Numbered from the stretch's first letter, positions 20,353 to 29,279 are shown. The stretch: DNA of 64,000 bases from Nonomuraea pusilla (GCF_900109355.1 NZ_FOBF01000020.1:5387-69386); one strand, 5' to 3'. Notes: generated from the letters alone by a model not told the origin. A program made the numbers and translations.

Positions 20353-21702
20353 ATGGCACAGATCGTCGGCGGGGGACCTCCGGTCAACGACGCCGAGCGT
20401 CGCGTGATCGCCTACCTGCGGGACCACGCACCCGCCGACTGGCTGCTGCTGCACAACGTCGAGGTGCCGCGCGGGCACGACCTGTTCGAGATCGACCTGC
20501 TCGTGCTCACCGGCCACTCGCTGGTGGTCGTCGACGTCAAGGGCACCCGCGGGCGCATCGAGGTCTCGGGCACCCGCTGGTTCCCGCCGCGCAGGGAGGC
20601 GTTCGGGTCGCCGGTGGCCAAGCTGCGGGGCGTCGCCAAGGCGCTCAAGGGCCAGCTGGTGTCCAGGGCCACCCAGCTCGAACGGGTCTACGTCGACAGC
20701 CTGGTCGTGCTCAGCTCCCCCGACGCCGAACTCGTCGACCCCGTCGGGCGCGACGCCCCGTACGTCACCGACCTGCCCCGCCTGGTGGCCACGCTCGGCG
20801 ACGTGTCGCGGGTCAGGCGCGGGTGCAGCACCGACGCGCGTCCGTACCTGACGGCGATACTCGACGCGCTCAACCAGACCGTGCGCCGCAGCACCTCGCC
20901 GCCCCGGTTCGGCAACTGGGAGGTCGAGGAGCAGCTCGGCGGCGACAGCAGGGTCACCGAATACCGCGCGTTCAACGCGACGCTGCCGGGCAGCGAGACC
21001 GTGCTGCTGCGGGTCTACCAGGCCGACCCGCTCGCCGACCAGGCCACCAGGGCGGCCGAGCGCCAGCGCATCGCCAACGCCTACCAGTCGCTGGCGCGCA
21101 TCCCGCCGCATCCCCGGGTCGTGCGCTCGCGCGACTTCTTCGCCATCGACGACGAGAGCCGCTTCGTCCTGGTGCTGGACGACGTGCACGGCGAGGCGCT
21201 GCAGCTCAGCATGGGCGGGCGCGCGGGTATGGGCGTGATCCAGGATCTCCTGGCCGGCCTGGCGCACGCGCACGCCAACGGCGTCATCCACCGGGCGCTC
21301 ACCCCGGCCTGCGTGCTCGTCACCGACGACGGCCACGCCGTGCTGACGGGGTTCGACTACGCCAAGCCGGGGCCGCGCAACTACACGGTCGTCCACGAGC
21401 TGGGCAACGTGCTCGACGGCCACTACGTGGCGCCCGAGTGCCAGAACCGTCCCGAGCGGATGACGGCCGCCTCCGACGTGTACGCGGCGGGCGTGATCGC
21501 CTGCCAGCTCCTCACCGGCGAACCGTCCGCCGGGGCGGACGCGGACGTCCCCGACGTGGTACGCGCGATGCTCGACCCGGTGCCCGGCAGGCGGCCGACG
21601 GCGGCTCAGGCGCTGGAGGGCTTACGCGGGGTGCCGCAGGAGTCCGCCGCGCAGGGGTCCAGGCTGCGGCGGCTGTTCCGCCACCTGGTGCCCCGCCCGT
21701 GA
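20353..21702 (+). CDS. NERD-domain protein fused to a degenerate protein kinase domain
   Basis: A 449-aa fusion. Residues about 10-120 are a nuclease-related NERD domain with the PD-(D/E)xK-like core EIDLLVLTGHSLVVVDVKG. Residues about 195-430 resemble a Ser/Thr kinase, but the key residues are lost: the beta-3 Lys is replaced (VLLRVYQA), HRD reads HRALTPACVLV, and the DFG Asp segment reads GFDYA. It is therefore probably a pseudokinase used for binding or signalling. NERD-kinase fusions are known in PglW of the phage-growth-limitation/BREX systems, but no pgl or brx gene is here. GAGGAT (20340-20345) ends seven bases before the ATG, suggesting a leaderless transcript. Confidence 0.8.
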   Translation: MAQIVGGGPPVNDAERRVIAYLRDHAPADWLLLHNVEVPRGHDLFEIDLLVLTGHSLVVVDVKGTRGRIEVSGTRWFPPRREAFGSPVAKLRGVAKALKGQLVSRATQLERVYVDSLVVLSSPDAELVDPVGRDAPYVTDLPRLVATLGDVSRVRRGCSTDARPYLTAILDALNQTVRRSTSPPRFGNWEVEEQLGGDSRVTEYRAFNATLPGSETVLLRVYQADPLADQATRAAERQRIANAYQSLARIPPHPRVVRSRDFFAIDDESRFVLVLDDVHGEALQLSMGGRAGMGVIQDLLAGLAHAHANGVIHRALTPACVLVTDDGHAVLTGFDYAKPGPRNYTVVHELGNVLDGHYVAPECQNRPERMTAASDVYAAGVIACQLLTGEPSAGADADVPDVVRAMLDPVPGRRPTAAQALEGLRGVPQESAAQGSRLRRLFRHLVPRP

Positions 21703-21718
21703 GCGCCGCCCCGCCTCA

Positions 21719-21789
21719 AGCCCGCGCCTGAACGCCCGGCACCGTGAGCCCGCGCCTGAACGCCCCGCACCGTGAGCCCGCGCCTGAAC
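21719..21789. repeat. Tandem 28-bp repeats after the NERD gene
   Basis: Two 28-base units (21719-21746 and 21747-21774) differ at one base, and a third copy begins at 21775 for 15 bases. A related ACCGCCTCAGGCC element then repeats up to about 21830. They fill the space between the NERD gene and the convergent FKBP gene and may act in termination. Confidence 0.75.
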
Positions 21790-21819
21790 ACCGCCTCAGG
21801 CCTCCACCTGAACACCGCC

Positions 21820-22626
21820 TCAGGCCTGCTCCTGAGCGAGGGCGTCGAGGACGTCGATCACGTACACCGCCTGGCTGGTCCGGTCGGGCACGGCCACGCG
21901 GGCGCCGACGTGCTGCCCCACGAGCGCGTCCAGCCAGGCGTCGGGCACGGCGCCGGGCCGCAGCGTGTACGCCGCCGGCCCGCCCCTGCGGTAGGACGAG
22001 TCGAGGGCTCTGCGGTCCGGCCAGCTCGTGGCCGCGTACTGGACGACCACCTTCGACCCGGCGGCGACCGGCGGCCCCGAGCCGTCGATGAGGACGCGCG
22101 GCGGGTCGGCGGGAGCCAGGTCGGCGGGCGGGGCCGGGAGCGTCCTTCCGACCAGGCGGGCGTCGGGCGGGTAGCCGCCCAGGACGTCGAAGACGACGAC
22201 GAGCGTGTCGGAGGGCGAGACGCCGTCCGGCCGCGGCTCGGGGCCCAGCGCCTTCGCGGCGGGCCCCACCAGCATGACCCGGCTGCCGGCCGGGCGCCCG
22301 ATGAGAGAGTCGCGCCAGGTCTCGGCGACGAGGCGGCCGTCGAGGACGACGCTGGCGGGCTGGTGGGCGTCGTACGTGCTCAGGTAGGACCGGCCGTCGG
22401 ACCAGCGGCGGATGTCCACGTCGGCGAGCACGACGTCGCCGGGGGCGGTCCGCCGCCCGGCGCCCTCCGACAGCACGGTGACGCGCGGCACGCGGGCCGG
22501 CGCGGCCTTCGGGATGGTGACGACGGGCTTGCTGCCGAACGCGCCGGTCACGACGGGCATGGCGCCGTCGTCCGCCACGCCGCACGAGGCGGCGAGCACG
22601 AGCAGGGCGGGCCAGATCAACCGCAC
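21820..22626 (-). CDS. FKBP-type peptidyl-prolyl isomerase lipoprotein (two FKBP-like domains)
   Basis: A 268-aa exported protein, probably a lipoprotein: a short hydrophobic leader VRLIWPALLVLAASC puts a Cys at residue 15. Two FKBP-like domains follow. The first (about 45-150) has GDVVLADVDIRRW and LIGRPAGSRVMLVGP; the second (about 170-265) has GSKVVVQYAATSW and LVGQHVGARVAVPD. It likely assists folding of secreted proteins at the membrane surface. GGGGAGG lies six bases before the GTG. It is divergent from the DUF2293 gene. Confidence 0.85.
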   Translation of the reverse strand: MRLIWPALLVLAASCGVADDGAMPVVTGAFGSKPVVTIPKAAPARVPRVTVLSEGAGRRTAPGDVVLADVDIRRWSDGRSYLSTYDAHQPASVVLDGRLVAETWRDSLIGRPAGSRVMLVGPAAKALGPEPRPDGVSPSDTLVVVFDVLGGYPPDARLVGRTLPAPPADLAPADPPRVLIDGSGPPVAAGSKVVVQYAATSWPDRRALDSSYRRGGPAAYTLRPGAVPDAWLDALVGQHVGARVAVPDRTSQAVYVIDVLDALAQEQA

Positions 22627-22773
22627 GACGCCTCCCCGGTCACGCTGCCTCCCCGCTGGCTCCCGGCGGGTACCCGAGGGGGTCGTTGCCCGGATCGGCA
22701 AAAGCGATGCCGCCGCCGCGGCCATCTCACGACAAAGCTCTCCACCGGCCGGCGGGGCCGGGAGAATGGGTCG

Positions 22774-23817
22774 GTGAGCAAGCCCAACCTGGCCCGCAGG
22801 GTCGCCGAGACCGCCGAGATCGCGCTGACCACCCGCAAGTACGTCACGTTCATCGACGTGGTGACGGGCCTGCGCTGGCTGCACACGCGGCACGTCGACA
22901 CCTGGCGGCAGGGCCGGGCGGCCACGCTGGCCGAGCTGGCGGCCGTCGACGAGGACCGCCTGCTCGCCACGGCGGGGCTGCTGCGTGACTGGGCGCTGGC
23001 CAAGGGGCTGAAGCCGGTCGAGACGCCGTACGTCGCGGGCACTCGCGACCGCCGCGAGCTGCGTTTCACGGCGCGGCACCCGCAGGAGCCGTTCCGCGTC
23101 CACTGGCTGTCGCCCGACCTGGGCGAGGCAGCGGCCCGCAGGCTCGCCGAGCGGCAGGCGAAGGCCCCCGACCTGGTCGTGGTGGCGCCGCTCGACCCGT
23201 GGACGTGCGCGTCCTGCGGCGACACCGGGCCGTACCTGATCATGGAGGACGACCGGCCGCACTGCCTCACCTGCTCCGACATGGACCACCTGGTGTTCCT
23301 GCCGTCGGGCGACGCGGCGCTCAGCCGCCGCGCCAAGCAGGAGAGCGGCCTCGCGGCGGTCGTCGTGCGCTACAACCGGCGGCGCAAGGTCTACCAGCGG
23401 CAAGGCGTGCTGGTGGAGGAGGCGGCGCTGGCCGCCGCCGAGGAGCGCTGCCTGGCCGACGAGGAGGCGCGGCAGCGCCGCCGCGAGCGCGACCGGGTGC
23501 GCAGGGACGAGCAGGACGACGAGTTCCGCGCCCGCATGGCCGCGGAGATCGCCAGGCTCTTCCCCGGCTGCCCGCCGGAGCGGGCGGCCGCCATCGCCGG
23601 GCACGCGGCCCAGCGCGGCAGCGGCAGGGTCGGCAGGACGGCGGCGGCCAAGGCCCTCGACGAGAACGCGATCACCCTGGCCGTCGTCGCCTCGATCCGG
23701 CACCTCGACACCGACTACGACCGCCTGCTCATGTCCGGGGTGCCGAGGATGCAGGCGCGCGACATGATCAGGGAGCGTATCGAGCGGAAGCTGACGGAGT
23801 TCAGGCTCGGCCGCTAA
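22774..23817 (+). CDS. DUF2293-domain protein with a Cys4 zinc-finger-like segment
   Basis: A 347-aa cytosolic protein. A central CASCGDTGPYLIMEDD-to-HCLTC stretch (about residues 147-168) has two CxxC-type pairs suitable for zinc. A charged helical segment (about 225-260) leads into a C-terminal DUF2293 domain (about 265-345: FPGCPPERAAAIAGHA and SGRVGR). The function of the family is unknown. GAGAAT at 22762-22767 ends six bases before the GTG, consistent with a leaderless mRNA. The next gene starts 10 bases after its stop. Confidence 0.8.
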   Translation: MSKPNLARRVAETAEIALTTRKYVTFIDVVTGLRWLHTRHVDTWRQGRAATLAELAAVDEDRLLATAGLLRDWALAKGLKPVETPYVAGTRDRRELRFTARHPQEPFRVHWLSPDLGEAAARRLAERQAKAPDLVVVAPLDPWTCASCGDTGPYLIMEDDRPHCLTCSDMDHLVFLPSGDAALSRRAKQESGLAAVVVRYNRRRKVYQRQGVLVEEAALAAAEERCLADEEARQRRRERDRVRRDEQDDEFRARMAAEIARLFPGCPPERAAAIAGHAAQRGSGRVGRTAAAKALDENAITLAVVASIRHLDTDYDRLLMSGVPRMQARDMIRERIERKLTEFRLGR

Positions 23818-23827
23818 TGTCAAACAC

Positions 23828-24202
23828 ATGAGCGAATGGCAGCGTGTACGGGAGCGGGTCCTGGCGTTCGCGCTGGGGCTGCCCGAGTCGTACGAGGACC
23901 ACCCGTGGGGCGAGACCGTCGTCAAGGTGAACAAGAAGGTGTTCGTCTTCCTCGGCGTGGACGATCCGGCCGGGAAGTGGACCCCGGGCTTCACGGTGAA
24001 GCTGCTGTCGGAGGCCCACGGGCACGCGCTGACCGTCGAGGGCGCCGCGCCGAGCGGGTACGGCCTCGGCCGGGCGGGCTGGGTGACGGTGCCGTTCACG
24101 GCCGACCTGCCCGAGACCGAGGTGCTGCTCGACTGGGTGGAGGAGAGCTACCGCGCGGTCGCCCCGAAGCGGGCGGTGAGGCTACTGGACGGCCAGGCGT
24201 AG
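23828..24202 (+). CDS. MmcQ/YjbR family protein
   Basis: A 124-aa single-domain protein of the CyaY-like MmcQ/YjbR family, proposed to bind DNA. It begins with RVLAFALGLPESYEDHPWGETVVKVNKKVFVFLG, the family hallmark, and ends with a helix WVEESYRAVAPKRAV. TAATGT (23815-23820), which overlaps the stop of the upstream gene, ends seven bases before the ATG, so it may have its own leaderless promoter. The 3' end overlaps the opposing LysE gene by 21 bases. Confidence 0.87.
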   Translation: MSEWQRVRERVLAFALGLPESYEDHPWGETVVKVNKKVFVFLGVDDPAGKWTPGFTVKLLSEAHGHALTVEGAAPSGYGLGRAGWVTVPFTADLPETEVLLDWVEESYRAVAPKRAVRLLDGQA

Positions 24203-24787
24203 CGCGAACCCGACCAGGAGCACGCCGGTGGCCCGTTCGATCCCGGCCCGTACGCGGGGCCTGCGCAGCAGCGCCCCCACCTTGTCGATGAGGACGTTGT
24301 AGAGGCTGAACCAGACGGCGTACAGGCCGGCCGTGATGCCCGACAGCAGCAGGGCGCGGCCGAGCGCGTCGCCGTGCGCGGGCAGGAACTGCGGCAGCCA
24401 CGTCACGAAGAGCAGCAGCACCTTGGGGTTGAGCAGGTTCGACAGCAGGCCCCTGCGGACGTGGGCGAGCGGCGTCCCCGAGGGCCGCTCGCGTTCCCGC
24501 GGCCGGGCTCCGGCGCGGTTCGGCAGCAGCGCCTGGGCGCCCAGCCAGAGCAGGTAGCAGACGCCGAGCACGCGCACCACGGTGAACGCGGCGGGGGAGG
24601 CGACGAGCAGCGCCGACAGTCCGAACGCGGCGGCCGTCGCGTGCACGGTCAGGCCGGCCAGGCCGCCGAGCATGGTGAGCAGTCCGGCGAGGCGGCCGTG
24701 GGCGAGGGCGCTGCGCATGATGAGGGCCGCGTCAGGGCCCGGGATCATGATCATGATGAGGGTGGTGACCGTGAAGGTCAGCAGCAT
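24182..24787 (-). CDS. LysE-family amino-acid exporter
   Basis: A 201-aa membrane protein with about six hydrophobic segments. The family motif MIMIPGPDAALIMRSALAHGRLAGLLTMLGGLAG occupies residues 12-45. Members export lysine, arginine, homoserine or threonine; the substrate here is not predictable. It overlaps convergently with the MmcQ gene by 21 bases. Its leader contains a GC-rich hairpin (24810-24829). Confidence 0.9.
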   Translation of the reverse strand: MLLTFTVTTLIMIMIPGPDAALIMRSALAHGRLAGLLTMLGGLAGLTVHATAAAFGLSALLVASPAAFTVVRVLGVCYLLWLGAQALLPNRAGARPRERERPSGTPLAHVRRGLLSNLLNPKVLLLFVTWLPQFLPAHGDALGRALLLSGITAGLYAVWFSLYNVLIDKVGALLRRPRVRAGIERATGVLLVGFALRLAVQ

Positions 24788-24809
24788 GGCGGGGGTCTCC
24801 CGGAGCTGA

Positions 24810-24829
24810 GGGCGCGCTTCCGCGCGCCC
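24810..24829 (-). other. Hairpin in the LysE leader
   Basis: GGGCGCGC-ttcc-GCGCGCCC forms a perfect 8-bp stem with a tight loop, 23 bases before the lysE start codon. It could influence translation or be a cryptic attenuator; no riboswitch match is recognised. Confidence 0.4.
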
Positions 24830-24919
24830 GCTCGTGCGCAGGCCGCACGGTCACGCGGGCGTCCATTGATCAGTGCCTTGTGGGCACGGACGATGATACA
24901 AGGGAGTATCCAGGACAAA

Positions 24920-24952
24920 ACCGGCCGGGGTGGTTGATCCTCCCCGGCCGGT
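24920..24952 (-). terminator. Intrinsic terminator of the serine hydrolase gene
   Basis: ACCGGCCGGGG and its complement make an 11-bp stem with an 11-base loop, followed on the minus strand by TTTTG. It lies 15 bases after the stop of the serine hydrolase gene. Confidence 0.85.
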
Positions 24953-24967
24953 CTCATCCCTCGTGCG

Positions 24968-26164
24968 TCAGCCGGCGAAGGCGGCCAGGGAGAGGGCCAT
25001 CACGCGCTCGTTCTGCCCCTGCGCCTTGGCGTCCGTCGAGCCGATCGCGTAGACGAGGGTGCGGCCGAGGTCGCGCGTCGCGCCCACCCCGGCCGCGCTG
25101 CCGTACCTGGCGCCGGTCTTGCCGTACACCGCCAGCCCGCCCGGCAGCACCGCTCGCGACATGCCCGACGTGTACGTCGCGGGCTCGCCCGTGCCGAACG
25201 TCGGCACGTCCGGCACCGTGAACATGAGCTCAAGCTGCGGAGCCGGCACCACCTTTCCGGAGAAGAGCGCGACGACGAACCTCTCCAGGTCCGCCGTGGT
25301 CGAGACGAGGTCGCCCGAGGCCCACGTGGAGGTGACGCTCATGTCGGTCATGTCCACCAGGTGCACGTCCCGGTACCTGAACGCGTCGGGGAAGCCCTCC
25401 GGCACCACCTGGTAGGCCCGGTTGTGGCGGCCCCTGATCCGGACCGTCTCACCCGGCAGGTAGCTGTCGCGCATCCCCAGCGGGCGCAGGATCCTGCCGG
25501 TGACCTCCCGCTCGAACGAACGGCCCGTCACCTTCTCGATCAGCAACCCGGCGACGAAGGTGTTGGTGTTGAGATAGTGCTGCCGGGTGCCGGGCTCGAA
25601 CTCGACCGGGTTCTCCACGGCCCTCGCCACGTACTCCCGCGGGGTGTAGGTCCTGAAGCGGGTGGCGTACACGTCGGCGAAGTCGTCGGTCAGGTGCGGC
25701 GACGGCAGGCCGCTCGTGTGGTTGAGCAACTGCCCCACCCTGATCGTCGGGTACGACGCGGGCAGCAGGCCCGGCAGGTACTCCTGGACGGTGCCGTCGA
25801 GCGACAGCCTGCCCTCGGCGACGAGCTGGAGCACCACGGCCGTCGTGAAGATCTTGGTCACGCTGCCCACGCGGAACCTGGCGCCCGCGCGGGCGGGCCT
25901 GCCGGTGCGGACGTCGGTCACGCCCGCCACGCCCCGCCACGAACCGGCCGAGCCGCCCACCCTGACCTCGGCGACGGTGGCGTCGGTGGCGGGCAGGCCG
26001 GCGACGGCCTTCTCCAGCGCGGCCGGATTCACCGGCGGCAGCTGCCCGTTCCGCGCCAGGGCGCCGTGGGCGTGGTACGCGGGGGCGGCCAGGGCGGGCG
26101 CGGCCGGAGCCAGGGCGGCCAGGGCGAGGACGGCGGCGGCGACGGTGAACTTGGCGTGCTTCAT
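24968..26164 (-). CDS. Secreted serine hydrolase, class C beta-lactamase/DD-peptidase fold
   Basis: A 398-aa exported penicillin-recognising enzyme. Signal peptide residues 1-27 (ALAAP). The SxxK motif is SVTK in VGSVTKIFTTAV (about 100), the YxN motif is HYLNTN (about 195), and the third motif is KTG in VYGKTGARYG (about 355). The layout is closest to the R61 D-alanyl-D-alanine carboxypeptidase, so a peptidoglycan role is likely; esterase activity is an alternative. The ATG begins the signal peptide. A strong terminator follows. Confidence 0.9.
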   Translation of the reverse strand: MKHAKFTVAAAVLALAALAPAAPALAAPAYHAHGALARNGQLPPVNPAALEKAVAGLPATDATVAEVRVGGSAGSWRGVAGVTDVRTGRPARAGARFRVGSVTKIFTTAVVLQLVAEGRLSLDGTVQEYLPGLLPASYPTIRVGQLLNHTSGLPSPHLTDDFADVYATRFRTYTPREYVARAVENPVEFEPGTRQHYLNTNTFVAGLLIEKVTGRSFEREVTGRILRPLGMRDSYLPGETVRIRGRHNRAYQVVPEGFPDAFRYRDVHLVDMTDMSVTSTWASGDLVSTTADLERFVVALFSGKVVPAPQLELMFTVPDVPTFGTGEPATYTSGMSRAVLPGGLAVYGKTGARYGSAAGVGATRDLGRTLVYAIGSTDAKAQGQNERVMALSLAAFAG

Positions 26165-26321
26165 GGCTGGTCTCCGAAGGGGGCGGCGTTTCCTCGAACG
26201 CCGCCCATCCTGTCGCTCGGGACCGGCCCGCCGGATCGCCGACACAGCCGATCTTCCGCCTCACTCGCGCGAGCGACCCGCTCCCCCGCTCCGGCGACCT
26301 CAGGGACGACGCCGCCGCGGG

Positions 26322-27518
26322 TCAGGTGACGGCGAGGCGCTGCGCGTAGCGCTCGTCGCGCCACAGCTCCTTGTCCAGCACCTCCCTGAGGGTGGCCGCG
26401 GCGTCGTACACGTCGGCGTAGCGGATGTAGAGCGGCGCGAAGCCGAAACGCAGGACGTCCGGCGCGCGGAAGTCGCCGTGGACGCCCCGGTCGATGAGCG
26501 CCCGCATCACCGGGTAGCCGTCCGGGTGGCGGAAGCTGACCTGGCTGCCGCGCTCCTCGGCGTCAGCCGGCGAGACCAGCTCCAGCGCGTCGCCCACGAG
26601 GTCCACGAAGAGCGACGTCAGCGCCTTGCTCTTGGCCCGCACCTGGTCCATCGGCACGCGCTCCCACACGTCCAGCGCCGCGTCGAGCGCCGCGAACGAC
26701 ACGATGTGCGGGGTGCTCACCGCGAACCTCCTGATGCCCTCCGCCGGGCGGTAGCCCGCCTCGAACGCGAACGGCTCCGCGTGCCCGTGCCAGCCCGACA
26801 GGACGTTCTCCGCCGTGTCGTGGTGGCGCGGGTTGACGTACAGGAAGGCGGGCGCGCCGGGCCCCGCGTTGAGGTACTTGTACGTGCACCCGACGGCGAG
26901 GTCCGCCTGCGAGACGTCCACCTGCAGGGCGCCCACGCTGTGGCACAGGTCCCAGATCATCAGCGCGCCCGCGGCCTGGACGGCGGCGGTCACCGCGGGC
27001 ACGTCCCTGCGGGCGCCGGTGCGGTAGTCCACCTCCGACAGCAGCACCACGGCGGCGTCGTCGAAGCGGCCCTCGGACACGTCGCGCACCTCGTAGCCGC
27101 CGAGCAGCCGGGCCAGGCCCTGCGCCACGTAGTGGTCGGTGGGGAAGTTCGAGGCGTCGGAGACGATCACTCGGCGGTCCTGCCGCAGCCGCAGCGCCGC
27201 GGCCAGGGCCTGGAAGATCGCGATGGACGTCGTGTTGCCCACCACCACCTGCCCGGGGCCCGCGCCGATCAGCGGCGCCAGCCGGTCACCGAGGCGCAGC
27301 GGCATCTCGTACCATCCGGCCTGGTTCCAGCCGCCGACGAGCCGGCCGCCCCACTCGTCCTCGACGGTGCGGCGCACCCGCTCCGACGTCCCGCGCGGCA
27401 GCGCGCCGAGCGAGTTCCCGACGAGGTAGACGACCCCCTCGGGCAGGACGAACTCCTCGCGGAACGCGCGCAGCGGATCGGCGGCGTCGAGAGCGAGACA
27501 ATGGTTCCGGTCCAACAC
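26322..27518 (-). CDS. kynU: Kynureninase
   Basis: A 398-aa PLP enzyme that cleaves kynurenine (or 3-hydroxykynurenine) to anthranilate (or 3-hydroxyanthranilate) and alanine. The PLP Lys is in GCTYKYLNAGPG (about 220), with the Asp in IWDLCHSVGAL (about 190) and substrate-loop GWHGHAEPF. Length and motifs fit the family. The GTG has AAGGAG upstream. It is 105 bases downstream of a 2-keto-4-pentenoate hydratase gene on the same strand; no tryptophan dioxygenase or kynurenine formamidase is in the window. Confidence 0.93.
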   Translation of the reverse strand: MLDRNHCLALDAADPLRAFREEFVLPEGVVYLVGNSLGALPRGTSERVRRTVEDEWGGRLVGGWNQAGWYEMPLRLGDRLAPLIGAGPGQVVVGNTTSIAIFQALAAALRLRQDRRVIVSDASNFPTDHYVAQGLARLLGGYEVRDVSEGRFDDAAVVLLSEVDYRTGARRDVPAVTAAVQAAGALMIWDLCHSVGALQVDVSQADLAVGCTYKYLNAGPGAPAFLYVNPRHHDTAENVLSGWHGHAEPFAFEAGYRPAEGIRRFAVSTPHIVSFAALDAALDVWERVPMDQVRAKSKALTSLFVDLVGDALELVSPADAEERGSQVSFRHPDGYPVMRALIDRGVHGDFRAPDVLRFGFAPLYIRYADVYDAAATLREVLDKELWRDERYAQRLAVT

Positions 27519-27623
27519 CTGTGCACTCCTTTGCCCGATTCGGCTCTCACCCTACGCGTCACGCACCGGCCCGGCCATGCTCGGAAGCCGTCCCCGGCAA
27601 GCCCCGCCGACCGGCCCGCCGGC

Positions 27624-28460
27624 TCAGCCGTGCTCCGAGGCCGGGGGCGCCCCCGCGTCCGGCGACGCAGCGAACGCCGCCCGCACCGAGCCCAGCCCCT
27701 CCACGACGGCCTCGAACACGTCACCGGGCTCCACCGGCACGACCGGCCCCAGCGCCCCCGTCAGGACGACCTCGCCCGCCCGCAGCGGCCGCTCGGTGCG
27801 CCCCAGCGCGTTCGCCAGCCACACCGCCGCGTTCACCGGCCCGCCCAGGCACGCCGCGCCCGTCCCCGCCGAGACCTCCGCGCCGTTCCTCGTCATGAGC
27901 ACCCGGGCCGCCCGCAGGTCGAGCCCCGCGAGCGGCACCGGCACGTTGCCCAGCACGAACGCGCCCGCCGAGGCGTTGTCGGCGATCGTGTCCACGGCGG
28001 TGATGTCCCAGTCGGCCACCCGGGAGTCGGCGATCTCGATCGCGGGCAGCGCGAAGTCCACCGCCCTGATCACGTCCACCGCCGTGAACGGGCCGCCCAC
28101 CAGGTCGGCGCCGAGCACCAGCGCGATCTCCGGCTCCGCTCTCGGCTGCAGGAACCGCTCCGCGAGCGCGGGCAGCCCGTCGAGGAACGCCATGTCGGCG
28201 AAGAGCAGCCCGCGGTCCGGATGGTCGATGCCGAAGTGGCGCTGCGCCTGCGGGTTCGTCAGGCCGATCTTCCAGCCGACCGGGCGCCGGCCCTCCTCCA
28301 TCGCCCGCCGGTTGTTCACCGCCTGCACCGCGTACGCGTCGGCGACCGAACGGATCAGGTCCCTGACCGGCTCGCACGGCTTGCCGGAACGCGCGGCCTC
28401 GGTCAGCCGGTCGGCGGCGTGGGAGCGGGCGTCCACGGCCTGCGACCATTCGTCATGCAT
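27624..28460 (-). CDS. 2-keto-4-pentenoate hydratase (MhpD-like, FAH superfamily)
   Basis: A 278-aa enzyme of the fumarylacetoacetase superfamily that hydrates 2-hydroxypenta-2,4-dienoate in meta-cleavage of aromatics. Diagnostic segments are GWKIGLTNPQAQRHFG, metal-binding EPEIALVLG (about 115) and LPAIEIADSRVADWDIT, plus LMTRNGAEVSAGTGAA. Next to kynureninase it could serve aromatic breakdown via 3-hydroxyanthranilate or a catechol, but the intermediate enzymes are absent here. GGAG lies eight bases before the ATG. Confidence 0.85.
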   Translation of the reverse strand: MHDEWSQAVDARSHAADRLTEAARSGKPCEPVRDLIRSVADAYAVQAVNNRRAMEEGRRPVGWKIGLTNPQAQRHFGIDHPDRGLLFADMAFLDGLPALAERFLQPRAEPEIALVLGADLVGGPFTAVDVIRAVDFALPAIEIADSRVADWDITAVDTIADNASAGAFVLGNVPVPLAGLDLRAARVLMTRNGAEVSAGTGAACLGGPVNAAVWLANALGRTERPLRAGEVVLTGALGPVVPVEPGDVFEAVVEGLGSVRAAFAASPDAGAPPASEHG

Positions 28461-28736
28461 CGGCTGCTCCAGTCTGATGGTGATCGTCGTGGGTCGAGAG
28501 GTCAGGAGCGGCGGGCCGAGCAGGAAGCCGAGCGGTCCGGCGCCCCTCACTCCCGGTATAGAGCGCGTCCGCCCATGCGAACAGATCACCACATGCTTCC
28601 TGAAAGCCCTCCGAGCCATCCTCTTCCTGCGAAACCGCCTTCCTGCCTCCCGGGCCAGGGCCCTGGGAGGCAGGCGTCCCCGGCCTGTCCTCCGGGACAC
28701 CTTCCGGTACCCCCGCCCCGCCGCCATCATGGTCCG

Positions 28737-29279
28737 GTGGCGCGGACCTGGGAGCTATGGGGAAATGTCATCATCGCTGGCTGCCTGGCCCTTCCGCTGG
28801 CCGCGCTCGCGATCACGCTGCTCGCGCGCCGCCGTGCCCGCGCCCGCCACCCCGCGCCGCTGCGCACGGCCCTCGCCGACGTCGGCGTCGTGGTCGGCAC
28901 CGCCCCCTGGATCTGGATGATCCTCACCCCGTCGAGCGGCGGGGAAGGGGTGAACCTGGTGCCGTTCCGCGACCTCGCCGACGTGCTCGCGGCCCCGTGG
29001 GAGTCGGTGTTGGTGCAGGTCGGGGGCAACCTGCTGGTGTTCGCCCCGCTCGGCGCCCTGCTTCCCGTGCGTACGCACCGCTTCGCCTCCACCGCCCGCG
29101 TGGCCGCGGTGGCCGCCGCCGGGTCGGTGCTCGTGGAGGTGCTCCAACACGTCTTGCGGCTGGGCCGATTCTCCTCGGTGGACGACGTCCTCATCAACAC
29201 CGCGGGCGCGGTGATCGCCGCGCTGGTTACTCGGCGCTGGTGGGCCCCCCGGATAGCGGCCGAGACGGTACCACGGTAA
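28737..29279 (+). CDS. VanZ-family membrane protein
   Basis: A 180-aa membrane protein with four or five hydrophobic segments. VanZ hallmarks are NLVPFRDL (about 79), GNLLVFAPLGALLP (about 100) and the C-terminal SSVDDVLINTAGAVIG-like segment (about 145-160). VanZ of enterococci gives low teicoplanin resistance; most homologues have no assigned role. The GTG lacks a Shine-Dalgarno; CATCAT (28725-28730) ends six bases upstream, so a leaderless start is plausible. Confidence 0.82.
   Translation: MARTWELWGNVIIAGCLALPLAALAITLLARRRARARHPAPLRTALADVGVVVGTAPWIWMILTPSSGGEGVNLVPFRDLADVLAAPWESVLVQVGGNLLVFAPLGALLPVRTHRFASTARVAAVAAAGSVLVEVLQHVLRLGRFSSVDDVLINTAGAVIAALVTRRWWAPRIAAETVPR

Noticed and set aside
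20353..21702. Active Ser/Thr kinase of a BREX or Pgl system
   Set aside because: The catalytic Lys, HRD Asp and DFG are missing and no pgl or brx gene is nearby; kept as NERD-pseudokinase.
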